Origin: DATBSL01 sp964561785
GTDB taxonomy: Bacteria; Acidobacteriota; Vicinamibacteria; Fen-336
Assembly: GCA_964561785.1 (NCBI GenBank)
Contig: CAZLRF010000005.1
Location: 1 to 64,000, forward strand
Direction: 5' to 3'
Length of the DNA: 64,000 bases
In this document: in pieces, positions 27,243 to 35,519 of the stretch
Position numbering within the stretch: the first letter of the stretch is position 1
Layout of the letters: every line of letters starts with the position of its first letter
Made by a program: the position numbers and the translations under genes
Notes under the pieces: model-generated
Told to the model about the DNA's origin: nothing
The model's database searches: none
Seen by the model: only the letters and a program-made list of their open reading frames with translations

Positions 27243-27997
27243 AGGCGGCGGAGCGGCGCCTCGAGCTGCGCGCGATCTTCGAGCGCCAGGAGTTCGCCGA
27301 CCTCGCCACGCTGCGCAAGCGCCTGCGGGCCTCGGAGTCGACGCTGCGGCGCGACCTCATGGCCCTCGAGAGAGAAGGGGTCCTCAAGCGCGTGCACGGG
27401 GGGGCCCTCGCCGTCGCCGCCCCTCGCGAGCCGAGCTACGACTTCGCGTGGCAGAGCGGCCGCATGGCCGAGGCCAAGGCCCGGATCGCCCGGGCGACCG
27501 CCGCCCTCGTCGAGGACGGGCAGGTGGTGATCCTCGACGGGGGGTCGACCGTGGCCGCGGTCGCCCGCGCGCTCGCCGGGCGATCGCTGCACGTCCTCAC
27601 GAACTCGCTGCCCATCGCCGAGCTGCTCCAGCGGGCGCGGCAGATCGAGCTGACCCTGACCGGGGGGACCTACGACCCGCGCCTCGGCGCGCTGCTCGGC
27701 CCCCTCGCCGAGCACACCCTGGGCGCGGTCGCCGCCGACGTGCTCGTGATGGGCACGGGCGGAGTGACGGACGCCGGCTTCACGAACAACAACGCGCTCG
27801 TGGTGGGGGCCCAGCGCAAGATGATCGAGGTCTCGCGCACGGTGGTCATGGTGGCCGACCACACGAAGTTCGGCCGGGCCGCGATGTTCCCCCTCGCCCC
27901 GCTGCGCGCCGCGCACGTGGTCGTCTCCGACACGGGGCTCGCGGAGGGCCACCAGGAGATGCTGCGCGCGCAGGGGATCCGGCTGATCCTGGCGTAG
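27239..27997 (+). CDS. DeoR-family transcriptional regulator
   Basis: 252 residues from ATG 27239, overlapping the kinase stop. N-terminal helix-turn-helix with SESTLRRDLMALEREGVLKRVHGGA, then a sugar-phosphate-sensing DeoR C-terminal domain with ILDGGSTV, LTGGTYDPRLGALLG and VADHTKFGR. As the last gene of the BMC operon it most likely controls both divergent promoters, responding to a phosphorylated sugar or DHAP-type effector (inference). Confidence 0.92.
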   Translation: MKAAERRLELRAIFERQEFADLATLRKRLRASESTLRRDLMALEREGVLKRVHGGALAVAAPREPSYDFAWQSGRMAEAKARIARATAALVEDGQVVILDGGSTVAAVARALAGRSLHVLTNSLPIAELLQRARQIELTLTGGTYDPRLGALLGPLAEHTLGAVAADVLVMGTGGVTDAGFTNNNALVVGAQRKMIEVSRTVVMVADHTKFGRAAMFPLAPLRAAHVVVSDTGLAEGHQEMLRAQGIRLILA

Positions 27998-28005
27998 TCG
28001 ACTCC

Positions 28006-28034
28006 TTGCGCTCGTCGTTCCCGGCGGCTATACA
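28006..28034 (+). promoter_or_regulatory. Promoter upstream of the small ORF and LolA-like gene
   Basis: TTGCGC (28006-28011), 17-base spacer, TATACA (28029-28034). ATG 28042 lies only seven bases after the -10 box, so transcription would begin at or next to the start codon. Confidence 0.45.
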
Positions 28035-28041
28035 AGACGGC

Positions 28042-28245
28042 ATGCGTCACACCACCCGCCGAGACACCCCGGCGCGCAAACGGCGAACGGACGAGCTGAT
28101 CGGACGGCTCGCCAGCCAGCGCCTGGTCGAGGCGCTCGAGGTCAGCCGCCGGGCCGAGCGAGAGCTGGAGGTCGCGAAACCGGCCGTCGGATTCGAAGGC
28201 GAGAGTCATGGAGCACGAATGACTCCCGGAAGGGCGCGACCCTGA
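28042..28245 (+). CDS. Small basic protein, unknown function
   Basis: 67 codons, strongly basic at the N-terminus (MRHTTRRDTPARKRR), then a helical Glu/Arg-rich stretch. Not a family I recognise. Support for translation: a promoter-like pair directly upstream, and its TGA overlaps a CTG at 28242 that is the best start of the following LolA-like gene, in the same four-base manner as most genes here. It could also be a remnant at the edge of the BMC block. Confidence 0.4.
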   Translation: MRHTTRRDTPARKRRTDELIGRLASQRLVEALEVSRRAERELEVAKPAVGFEGESHGARMTPGRARP

Positions 28246-28991
28246 TCCGACGAGGCTCCCCGTCCGCGGTCGTTGCCATCCTCGGCCTGGCCGCGCCGGC
28301 GCTCGCCCAGGCGCCCGAGGCCGCGACGATCCTCCGCCGCGCCGACCGGGCGGTCCTCGGCGAGACCGCCGCCTACACCCTGCGCATGACCGTCGTCCGG
28401 CCGAACAAGCCCGAGCGGGTCGTCGAGATGAAGGGTTGGAAGAAGGGCGACGACCTGGGTCTCGTGCGCTACACGGCGCCGGCGAAGGAGCGTGGCACCG
28501 CCTACCTGCGGGCCGGCGAGAACACCTGGCTCTTCCTCCCGTCGGCCGAGAAGGTCGTCCGGGTGGGGGCGAAGCAGAACTTCGGCGGCGGGGACTTCTC
28601 GAACGCCGACATCTTCCGCCTCTCGCTCATCAAGGACTACGTCCCCACCCTGGCCCGCGAGGAGACGGTCGAAGGCCAGCCGAGCTACAAGCTGGAGCTC
28701 AAGGCCAAGGACCGCTCCGTGGCCTACGACCGGGTCGTCTACTGGGTGCGGACCGACGGCACGTTCTTCCCGGTGAAGGCCGACTACTACACGCTCTCCG
28801 GGAAGAACCTGAAGTCGCTCGTCCTCTCGCAGACGAAGCGCCTGGGCGGCCGGACCCGGCCCACACTGATGACGATGGAGAGCCGGGTCGACGAGGGGTC
28901 GCGCACCCTCCTCGAGTTCCTCGCGATCGAGGACGACGTGAAGCTCGACGACCGTCTCTTCTCCCCGGGGGCGCTCGAGCGGGGCGAGTAG
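28242..28991 (+). CDS. Outer-membrane lipoprotein-sorting protein (LolA-like), CTG start proposed
   Basis: About 249 residues of the LolA-like family found with FtsX-type exporters. After a signal peptide (AVVAILGLAAPALAQA) the mature part has AYTLRMTVVRPNKPER, GTAYLRAGENTWLFLP and RLSLIKDYVP. The first ATG/GTG/TTG in frame is ATG 28386, which would remove the whole signal peptide and about 48 residues. CTG 28242 restores a complete signal peptide, has GGAAGGG eight bases upstream, and overlaps the previous stop (CTGA). A frameshift or sequencing error at the junction is the alternative. Probably carries a lipid or lipoprotein cargo for the nearby exporter. Confidence 0.8.
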   Translation: MIRRGSPSAVVAILGLAAPALAQAPEAATILRRADRAVLGETAAYTLRMTVVRPNKPERVVEMKGWKKGDDLGLVRYTAPAKERGTAYLRAGENTWLFLPSAEKVVRVGAKQNFGGGDFSNADIFRLSLIKDYVPTLAREETVEGQPSYKLELKAKDRSVAYDRVVYWVRTDGTFFPVKADYYTLSGKNLKSLVLSQTKRLGGRTRPTLMTMESRVDEGSRTLLEFLAIEDDVKLDDRLFSPGALERGE

Positions 28992-29044
28992 TGCCGGCGG
29001 CCATCCCGTCCTACCCCCGGATCCGGCCACGTACGCCGGCCCCC

Positions 29045-30370
29045 ATGGGCCACATCAGGAGACTCAACTCGGTCCAAACCGAGTTGAGTCTGCGAGGCGC
29101 AACGGGGCGCTCTCGTTCGGAGGCGCGTCTCCCCGGGGACGTTCGAGGAATCCGCCGTGTCTGCGCGCTCCTCCTCCTCCTCCTCCTCCTCCTCCCCGCC
29201 GCTGCCGCCCCCCAGTCCCGCCAGGTCGAGCTCGGGCTCGAGGGCTTCGGCTACCGCAGCGCGACGACGCCTCTCAACCGCGACAACGTCCTCGGCCTCG
29301 ACGCGTACCCCGGCCTCGGGCGCCTGGCACTCGGTTGGCGGGAGACGCACGGCGGCTTCCGCGCGGTCTTCCGCGGCTACGTCGAGCGCTCGTGGGGCAC
29401 GAGCGCCGACGAGACGGACGGGGTCGTCCGGCAGGGCTACGCGCAGTACTGGTGGGGCGAGACGGTCGGCCTGAGGGTGGGCAAGCAGAGGATCGCCTGG
29501 GGCTCCGGCTTCGCCTGGAACCCGACGAACCGCCTCGAGCCGCCGAAGAACGCCCTCAACACGACGCTCGAGCAGGAAGGCGCCCTCGCCGCGCGGCTCG
29601 ACTGGAACCCGGCGACGTGGGCGAGCCTCGTCCTCGTCGGCGCCACCACCGACGCCGTCCCGCGCGACCTGCGGCTCGTCGACGTCGATGCCGAGCGGCG
29701 CGACTCGCTCGCCGCGCGCGCCCGCTTCCTCGTGAAGGACACCGACCTCGCCCTCGTCGTCTCGGGCGGGAAGAACCAGCGGACCCTCCTCGGCCTCGAC
29801 GTCGGCCGCGACCTCGGCTGGGCCGCGGTCCACGCCGAGATGGCCGTCTACGAAGGCGCCGAGATGGCGCCGCCCCGCGACGACACGACGTTCGTCCGCG
29901 TCGTGGTCGGGGCGCTGCGCACGAGCGGCGAGAACGCCTTCGCCCTCGAGTACTTCTACAACGGCGAGGGCTACTCGGACGGAGGCGCCGCGCGGTGGCT
30001 GAGCACCCTCGACCGGGCGTGGACGGCCGCCACGAACCCAGCCCTGCCCCCCGAGCTCCAGCAGCAGGCGTTCGCCGCCTGGGCAGCGGGCGCGTCGGTC
30101 CCGTACGCCGGCGGCCTCGGCCTGCGGCGGCACTACCTGCACGCCTCGTGGACGCGCGGTGGCGCCACGTCGGTCTGGACCGGCGCGGTTCGCACGGTGG
30201 TGGGCCTCGACGACGGCGCCTGGGCCCTCACCCCCGGCGTCGGCTGGGCCCCTCGCGGCAACGTCACGCTGAACGTCGACGCGATCGTGCTGCTGGGCCC
30301 CGACGAGAGCGAGTACCGTCTCGCCCCCCTGCGGGGCGCCCTCCAGGCCCGGCTGAAGGTGCTCTTCTAG
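29045..30370 (+). CDS. Predicted outer-membrane beta-barrel protein
   Basis: 441 codons from ATG 29045. Residues near 38-55 (CALL followed by a Leu run and PAAAA) are the signal peptide; the unusual 37-residue lead before it suggests a later start, possibly TTG 29084. The mature protein has alternating strands with many aromatic residues (QGYAQYWWGE, GFAWNPTNRLEPP, ALEYFYNGEGYSDG) and ends ALQARLKVLF, a terminal Phe typical of barrels. It resembles the DUF1302-type or unnamed proteins found beside LolA-like genes. A strong hairpin (29061-29090) lies across the proposed 5' end. Confidence 0.7.
   Translation: MGHIRRLNSVQTELSLRGATGRSRSEARLPGDVRGIRRVCALLLLLLLLLPAAAAPQSRQVELGLEGFGYRSATTPLNRDNVLGLDAYPGLGRLALGWRETHGGFRAVFRGYVERSWGTSADETDGVVRQGYAQYWWGETVGLRVGKQRIAWGSGFAWNPTNRLEPPKNALNTTLEQEGALAARLDWNPATWASLVLVGATTDAVPRDLRLVDVDAERRDSLAARARFLVKDTDLALVVSGGKNQRTLLGLDVGRDLGWAAVHAEMAVYEGAEMAPPRDDTTFVRVVVGALRTSGENAFALEYFYNGEGYSDGGAARWLSTLDRAWTAATNPALPPELQQQAFAAWAAGASVPYAGGLGLRRHYLHASWTRGGATSVWTGAVRTVVGLDDGAWALTPGVGWAPRGNVTLNVDAIVLLGPDESEYRLAPLRGALQARLKVLF
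29061..29090 (+). repeat. Perfect 13-bp inverted repeat with four-base loop
   Basis: GACTCAACTCGGT (29061-29073) pairs with ACCGAGTTGAGTC (29078-29090) around CCAA. No T-run follows, so it is not a classical terminator in the plus direction. It lies between the LolA-like gene and the outer-membrane protein signal peptide, and could hold the TTG 29084 start in a stem, control mRNA processing, or be a protein-binding site. Confidence 0.75.
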
Positions 30371-30423
30371 TCGAACAACAGGCGACAAGTCGTTCTATAG
30401 AATCGTCCTGCCGGGCCTGGCCG

Positions 30424-31578
30424 CTACCTGAGCTCCAGATCGTCCCGTTTCGGCAGGGCCGGGAACGGCGCGTGCGGCTCCGCCTGGTACCAGTACGCGA
30501 CCGAGGCGATGTCGTCCCGCAGCGGCAGGTAGCGGCCGTCGGCGCGCCAGCCCAGCGCCTGGATCGTGACCCGCAGGTCCTGCTCGAAACGGATCGGGTC
30601 CATGATGTGCCAGCGGTAGAGCGAGAAGCGCTGCTGCGACTGGTACAGGCCGTCGGGGCGGATGACCTGCGAGAGGCCGGAGTAGGGGGTCGTGAACTCC
30701 TGGTAGCGCTTCTCGGCCTTGTTCTCGAAGTTGTACGAGCCGCAGAAGTAGTCCTCGGTGCCGGTCCCGGCGATGGTGGGGAAGTCGCGGTCCCCGTCGA
30801 GGTAGAACTTGATCTCGCCCTCGCCCCACCAGCCGGTGCTGTTCACGCCCCACGCCATGTACGTCCCCACGTAGTGCCCGTGCCCCCGCACGCCGTCGAG
30901 GATGGTGTAGACCTCCTTCTCGGGCAGCGGGTTGACCCGCCGGAACTGGGCGTGGAAGTAGGCGGCGTCGTCGGGCACGTCGGTGAGCGCGTAGTCGATC
31001 TGGTAGTAGAGGGTCATGTCGTCGTCGCCGAGGTTCTCCGCGGTGATCCGGAAGCCCTTGCGGAACGGCATCTCCCAATAGCTGTTGAAGGCGCTGCCGG
31101 GGTTGACGCACACCGCGAGCGAGGAGACCTGGGCGTAGCCGCCCCAGCCCGAGGCGAAGAAGTCGCCCGCCGGCACCTCCACGGACGGCGTCGCCTCGCC
31201 GTCCCAGTAGAAGCGCAGGATGAGGTATCGCCACGGGCCGGTCGGGGTCATCCAGATGTGCTGGATGGCGCCCTCCCCGAACACCTCGGCCATCGTGAAG
31301 GTCGTCTTCGCCTTGATGCGCACCGAGGGCGAGACCTTCCAGCCCTGGCCGAGGTCGCGCGCGGCTCGCGCGCCCGTGCCCTCGGTGGCCATGCCACCCT
31401 TGCCCTTCTCGCCGGTGAAGTTCTCCGGGCTGATCGAGCGGGTCTTCGCCCGGGACAGGCGCGACAGGTTGCCGAGGCCGAGCCCCAGGCCGTCGAAGGC
31501 GGGCTGGGCGGGGAGGACGGCGGGGAGGAGGGCGAGGGCCGCGGCGCCGAGGAGGGCCGGGCGCGCCGAGCGTGTCAT
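30424..31578 (-). CDS. Secreted GH172-family protein (DUF2961)
   Basis: 384 residues with a signal peptide (ALLGAAALALLPAVLPAQ). DUF2961 core: SRAKTRSISPENFTGEKGKGG, AIQHIWMT, and the hallmark GTGTEDYF (about 270-277) with the conserved Glu. GH172 enzymes act on fructofuranose- or arabinofuranose-type glycosides; the substrate here is unknown. ATG 31578 is chosen because AGGAGG lies six bases upstream and the signal peptide follows. Convergent with the outer-membrane protein and divergent from the ABC ATPase. Confidence 0.88.
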   Translation of the reverse strand: MTRSARPALLGAAALALLPAVLPAQPAFDGLGLGLGNLSRLSRAKTRSISPENFTGEKGKGGMATEGTGARAARDLGQGWKVSPSVRIKAKTTFTMAEVFGEGAIQHIWMTPTGPWRYLILRFYWDGEATPSVEVPAGDFFASGWGGYAQVSSLAVCVNPGSAFNSYWEMPFRKGFRITAENLGDDDMTLYYQIDYALTDVPDDAAYFHAQFRRVNPLPEKEVYTILDGVRGHGHYVGTYMAWGVNSTGWWGEGEIKFYLDGDRDFPTIAGTGTEDYFCGSYNFENKAEKRYQEFTTPYSGLSQVIRPDGLYQSQQRFSLYRWHIMDPIRFEQDLRVTIQALGWRADGRYLPLRDDIASVAYWYQAEPHAPFPALPKRDDLELR

Positions 31579-31591
31579 TGCAGCCTCCTGA

Positions 31592-31612
31592 CGGGCCGCG
31601 AGGCGCGGCCCG
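31592..31612 (-). repeat. 9-bp inverted repeat in the GH172 leader
   Basis: CGGGCCGCG (31592-31600) and CGCGGCCCG (31604-31612) around AGG. A GC-rich hairpin between the GH172 ribosome site and the divergent ATPase gene; it may affect GH172 translation or bind a regulator. Confidence 0.5.
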
Positions 31613-31663
31613 CCCCGGAGCTTACTCCCATCCCGCGTTTTGCTATCCTCACCCCTCGCGATC

Positions 31664-32356
31664 ATGAGCTCGGTGCGAGTCGAGGACGCCACGAAGGACT
31701 ACCAGCTCGGCCGCACCACGGTGAGCGCCCTGCGCGGCGTGTCCCTCGCGGTCGAGCGCGGCGAGTTCATCACGGTGGCCGGCCCCTCGGGCTCGGGCAA
31801 GTCGACGCTGCTCAACCTGATCGGGTGCCTCGACCACCCAACCTCGGGCCGCGTGCTCATCGGGGACCAGGACGTGGCGAGACTCGGCGACGACGCGCTC
31901 TCGGACCTGCGGGCGGAGAAGATCGGCTTCATCTTCCAGACGTTCAACCTGATCCCCGTGCTGTCGGCCCTCGAGAACGTGGAGTTCCCGCTCCTCGTCC
32001 GGCAGTCGGCCGGGAGAGGCGAGCGCAAGAGCGCCCGCGAGCGGGCGCGGCGGGCGCGGCGGGCGCTCGCGGAGGTGGGCCTCGCCGACTTCGCTCGCCA
32101 CCGCCCGGACGAGCTGTCCGGCGGGCAGCGCCAGAGGGTGGCGGTGGCCCGCGCGCTCGTGACCGACCCGGTGATCGTCCTCGCCGACGAGCCGACGGCG
32201 AACCTCGACTCCGCGACCGGAGAGACGATCGTGGCCCTCATGGAGGAGATCAACCAGCGGGACGGGACGACGTTCATCTTCTCGACCCACGACCCGAGGG
32301 TCATGGCCCGCGCCCACCGCGTGCTCCGGCTCGCCGACGGGAGGATCGAGGCGTGA
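31664..32356 (+). CDS. ABC transporter ATPase, LolD/MacB type
   Basis: 230-residue nucleotide-binding domain. Walker A GPSGSGKST at residues 40-48, signature LSGGQ at 151-155, Walker B VIVLADEP, and the SVRVEDATKDYQLGRTTVSAL start of LolD/MacB-type ATPases. ATG 31664 is preferred to TTG 31640. The cognate permeases are not adjacent; the FtsX-type pair at 13046-15582 lies on the same strand with the BMC block between. Overlaps the next gene by four bases (GTGA). Confidence 0.93.
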   Translation: MSSVRVEDATKDYQLGRTTVSALRGVSLAVERGEFITVAGPSGSGKSTLLNLIGCLDHPTSGRVLIGDQDVARLGDDALSDLRAEKIGFIFQTFNLIPVLSALENVEFPLLVRQSAGRGERKSARERARRARRALAEVGLADFARHRPDELSGGQRQRVAVARALVTDPVIVLADEPTANLDSATGETIVALMEEINQRDGTTFIFSTHDPRVMARAHRVLRLADGRIEA

Positions 32357-32850
32357 GGCGGATCCCCCTGAGCGTCCTGCCCCCCGCGCGGCCCCTCGTC
32401 GAGTGCACCGCGTGCGGGCGCTGCTGCACCTACGTCGGGGTGGGCATCAACGCGCCGAACAGCCCCCGTCACGCGACGGACGTCCTCTGGTACCTCTACC
32501 ACGAGAACGTCTACGTCTACGTGGACGGGGAGGGGGAGTGGTCGGTGCACTTCGAGACCCGCTGCCGCAACCTGGGCCCCGACCTGCGCTGCGCCGTCTA
32601 CGTCGACCGCCCCCACATCTGCCGGGGCTTCGACAACCGCACCTGCGAGGTCAACGACCCCGCCCACGACACGCTGACCTTCCGCGAGCCGCGGGAGTTC
32701 CTCCTCTGGCTGCAGGAGAAGCGGCCGCGCCTGTTCGCGCGGATCGAGAAGGGATTCGTACCGAAGGCGCTCCGCCCGGACCGCCGGGGCACCGCGCCCT
32801 CCGCGCGCGCCGCCCGGCGCCGGGCGGTCGCGCGGAAGGCGAGGATCTGA
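32353..32850 (+). CDS. YkgJ-family zinc/iron-chelating protein
   Basis: 165 residues from GTG 32353. The Cys cluster CTACGRCC (Cys18, 21, 24, 25) with later CRNLG, CAVYVDRPHICRGF and NRTCEVND matches the YkgJ metal-binding domain; bound metal is unknown (zinc or an Fe-S cluster is proposed for the family). A basic C-terminal tail (SARAARRRAVARKARI) follows. Coupled to the ATPase gene and three bases before purE. Confidence 0.85.
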   Translation: MRRIPLSVLPPARPLVECTACGRCCTYVGVGINAPNSPRHATDVLWYLYHENVYVYVDGEGEWSVHFETRCRNLGPDLRCAVYVDRPHICRGFDNRTCEVNDPAHDTLTFREPREFLLWLQEKRPRLFARIEKGFVPKALRPDRRGTAPSARAARRRAVARKARI

Positions 32851-32853
32851 GCG

Positions 32854-33345
32854 ATGGCCGACGACAAGCCCCTCGTGGGCATCATCATGGGCAGCAAGTC
32901 GGACTGGGAGACGATGAAGAACGCGAGCGACACCCTCGCCCGCTTCGGCGTCCCCCACGAGTGCCGGGTGCTGTCCGCCCACCGCACCCCGGTCGAGACG
33001 ACCGCGTGGGCGGAGGGGGCGGAGGCGCGGGGCCTCGAGGTCGTCATCGCCGGCGCGGGGGGGGCCGCCCACCTGCCGGGCATCGTCGCCGCCCACACGA
33101 CGCTCCCCGTCCTCGGGGTGCCGGTCGAGAGCGCGTCGCTCAAGGGGCTCGACTCGCTGCTCTCGATCGTCCAGATGCCGGGGGGCATCCCGGTGGCGAC
33201 GCTCGCGATCGGCAAGCCGGGCGCCACGAACGCGGCCCTCCTCGCGGTCGAGATCCTCGCCGGAAAGCGCCCGGAGCTGCGGGAGAAGCTCCGGCAGTTC
33301 CGCGAGGAGCAGGCGAAGAAGGTGCTCTCCGAGACCCTCCCGTGA
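32854..33345 (+). CDS. purE: N5-carboxyaminoimidazole ribonucleotide mutase
   Basis: Moves the carboxyl group of N5-CAIR to give CAIR in purine synthesis. 163 residues with GIIMGSKSDWETM, VLSAHRTP, and GAGGAAHLPGI, all active-site segments of class I PurE. It pairs with the ATP-dependent PurK, overlapping it by four bases (GTGA). Confidence 0.95.
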   Translation: MADDKPLVGIIMGSKSDWETMKNASDTLARFGVPHECRVLSAHRTPVETTAWAEGAEARGLEVVIAGAGGAAHLPGIVAAHTTLPVLGVPVESASLKGLDSLLSIVQMPGGIPVATLAIGKPGATNAALLAVEILAGKRPELREKLRQFREEQAKKVLSETLP

Positions 33346-34481
33346 CGCCCGTCCCGCCCGGGGCGACGATCGGCGTCCTCGGGGCGGGGCAGCTCGGGCG
33401 GATGTTCGCGATCGCGGCCCGGCGCATGGGCTACCGCGTCCACGCCTTCTCCCCCGACACCGACACGCCGACCGGCCAGGTGGCGGACGTCGAGGTCACC
33501 GCCCCCTACGAGGACCTCGACGCGGTGCGGGCCTTCGCCCGCGCGGTCTCGGTGGTGACGTTCGAGATCGAGAACGTGCCCGTCGAGACCGCGGCGGCGG
33601 CGGCGGAGCGCGCACCCGTCCGCCCCGGCGGCCACGTGCTCCACACGACGCAGCAGCGCCTGCGCGAGAAGGAGTTCCTCGCTCGGGCCGGGCTTCCCCT
33701 CGCCCCGTACGTCCCCGTGCGCTCGTTCGCCGAGCTCGAGGAGGCGATCGACCGGCTGGGTACGCCCGCGGTCCTCAAGCAGGCCGCGTGGGGCTACGAC
33801 GGCAAGGGCCAGGTGCGGGTCGACCACCCGGAGGAGGCCGACGCGGCGTGGGCGGTGGTGGGGGAGAGCGAGTCCGTTCTCGAGGCGGCGGTGCCCTTCG
33901 AGAAGGAGGTGTCGGTCGTCGCCGCGCGCGGGGCCGACGGCTCCTTCGCCCACTACGGCGTCATCGAGAACGAGCACACGGACCAGGTCCTCGACGTCTC
34001 GGTCTCGCCCGCCCAGCTGCCGGAGGCCCTCGCCGCCCAGGCGGTCGAGATCGCGCGGGCGGTGATGGAGGCGCTCGACGTGGTGGGCGTCCTCTGCGTG
34101 GAGCTGTTCGTCGTCGAGGGGCGGCTCCTCGTCAACGAGCTCGCCCCCCGCCCCCACAACTCGGGCCACCTCACCTTCGACGCCTGCCTCACGAGCCAGT
34201 TCGAGCAGCAGCTGCGCGCGGTGTGCGGCCTGCCCCTCGGCGCGACCGAGAGGCTGCGCCCGGCGGCGATGGCGAACCTCCTCGGCGACCTGTGGAGGGA
34301 CGCCGAGCCGGACTGGGCGGCGGCCTGCGCGTTCCCGGACGTGAAGATCCATCTCTACGGCAAGAGCGAGGCGCGGCCGGGGCGGAAGATGGGCCACCTC
34401 GTGGCCATGGCCCCGACCCCCCACCTCGCCCGACAGCGCGTGCTCGCCGCGCGCGAGGCCCTCGCGCGGAGGCGCCCGTGA
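33342..34481 (+). CDS. purK: N5-carboxyaminoimidazole ribonucleotide synthase
   Basis: ATP-grasp enzyme, 379 residues, carboxylating AIR with ATP and bicarbonate to N5-CAIR, the substrate of PurE. GVLGAGQLGRM at the N-terminus, AVLKQAAWGYDGKGQ in the ATP-grasp domain, and NELAPRPHNSGH near the C-terminus are PurK-specific. GTG 33342 overlaps the purE stop; its own stop overlaps the next gene (GTGA). Confidence 0.95.
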   Translation: MTPVPPGATIGVLGAGQLGRMFAIAARRMGYRVHAFSPDTDTPTGQVADVEVTAPYEDLDAVRAFARAVSVVTFEIENVPVETAAAAAERAPVRPGGHVLHTTQQRLREKEFLARAGLPLAPYVPVRSFAELEEAIDRLGTPAVLKQAAWGYDGKGQVRVDHPEEADAAWAVVGESESVLEAAVPFEKEVSVVAARGADGSFAHYGVIENEHTDQVLDVSVSPAQLPEALAAQAVEIARAVMEALDVVGVLCVELFVVEGRLLVNELAPRPHNSGHLTFDACLTSQFEQQLRAVCGLPLGATERLRPAAMANLLGDLWRDAEPDWAAACAFPDVKIHLYGKSEARPGRKMGHLVAMAPTPHLARQRVLAAREALARRRP

Positions 34482-35485
34482 GGGTGCTCGTGGTCGGGGG
34501 CAACCGCTTCCTCGGCCACGAGCTCGCGTGGCGGCTCCTCGCCGCCGGCCATGCGGTGACTCTGTTCAACCGGGGGTCGCGGCCCGACGCCTTCGGCGAC
34601 CGTGTCGAGCGGCTCCGGGGCGACCGGACGAGCTCCGACTTCGAGCGCCTCCTCGGCGGGCGTTCCTTCGACGCGGCCGTGGACTTCGCCGCCTTCGACG
34701 GAGAGGACGGCCGGCGGGCGGCCCAGGCGCTTCTCGGCCGCGTCGGCCACTACGTCGTCGTCAGCACCGGGCAGGTGTACCTGGTGCGCGAGGGCTGCCC
34801 GCGCCCGGCCCGCGAGGGGGACTACGACGGGCCGGTCATGCCGGAGCCCCCCGACCCGTACGACCGGGGGCAGTGGGAGTACGGAGTGAAGAAGCGGGCG
34901 CTCGAGGACGCGCTGGTCGCCGCGTGGGAGAGACGCCGCTTCCCCTCGACCCGCCTGCGCATCCCGATGGTGAACGGCGAGCGCGACCCCTTCCGGAGGC
35001 TCGAGCGCTATCTGTGGCGGATGCTCGACGGCGGCCCGATCCTCCTCCCCGGGGGCGGGGAGCACCCCGTCCGACACGTCTACTCGGGCTCGGTGGTGGC
35101 GGCGATCCTCTCGCTGCTGGGGCGGGAGGACACGTTCGGCGAGGCCTACAACCTCGCCCAGGACGAGACGCCGACGCTGCGGGAGCTGCTCGCACTCGCC
35201 GCCTCGAGCCTCGGCGCGCCACTGCGTGTGGTCGACGTGGCCCGCGAGCGCGTCCGCGAGGCCGGCCTCGACCCGCTCGTGCTGTCGCCCTTCAGCGGCA
35301 CGTGGATGTCCTTCCTCGATCCCGCGCGCGCGAAGGCCGAGCTCGGCTTCCGCCACGAGCCCCTCGGCTCCTACCTCGACAAGATCGTGACGAGCTTTCT
35401 GGCCCACCCGCCGGCCGAGCCGCCCCCGGGCTACGAGTCGCGGGCGGCCGAGCTCGCGCTCGCCGCGGCGCCACGCTCCCGTTGA
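34478..35485 (+). CDS. NAD-dependent epimerase/dehydratase-like SDR
   Basis: 335 residues from GTG 34478. Extended SDR fold: VLVVGGNRFLGHELA for the cofactor, VVVSTGQVYLV in the Ser position, and YGVKKRALE with the YxxxK pair. The active-site Ser-Thr-Gly and GQWEYGVKK context resembles NAD-dependent epimerases of the type found in plant chloroplast and bacterial RNA-binding-like proteins; no sugar nucleotide can be named. Last gene of the operon running from the ABC ATPase through purEK. Confidence 0.85.
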   Translation: MRVLVVGGNRFLGHELAWRLLAAGHAVTLFNRGSRPDAFGDRVERLRGDRTSSDFERLLGGRSFDAAVDFAAFDGEDGRRAAQALLGRVGHYVVVSTGQVYLVREGCPRPAREGDYDGPVMPEPPDPYDRGQWEYGVKKRALEDALVAAWERRRFPSTRLRIPMVNGERDPFRRLERYLWRMLDGGPILLPGGGEHPVRHVYSGSVVAAILSLLGREDTFGEAYNLAQDETPTLRELLALAASSLGAPLRVVDVARERVREAGLDPLVLSPFSGTWMSFLDPARAKAELGFRHEPLGSYLDKIVTSFLAHPPAEPPPGYESRAAELALAAAPRSR

Positions 35486-35510
35486 CGCGCCGGCCCCGCG
35501 GGAGCAGGAT
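35482..35510 (+). promoter_or_regulatory. Promoter of the lactonase-family gene
   Basis: TTGACG (35482-35487), 17-base spacer, CAGGAT (35505-35510). ATG 35520 is nine bases beyond, so the leader would be nearly absent. Confidence 0.4.
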
Positions 35511-35519
35511 CGCCTCACC

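Noticed and set aside
29061..29090. Rho-independent terminator for the LolA-like gene
   Set aside because: The stem is strong but no T-run follows on either strand; kept as an inverted repeat of unknown role.
30391..30405. TTCTATAGAA palindrome in the convergent gap
   Set aside because: Ten-base palindrome without a T-run, ribosome site or partner; too short to support a function.
31640..31663. Earlier TTG start for the ABC ATPase
   Set aside because: The extra eight residues are not conserved in type and the TATCCT box overlaps that region; ATG 31664 gives the usual N-terminus.
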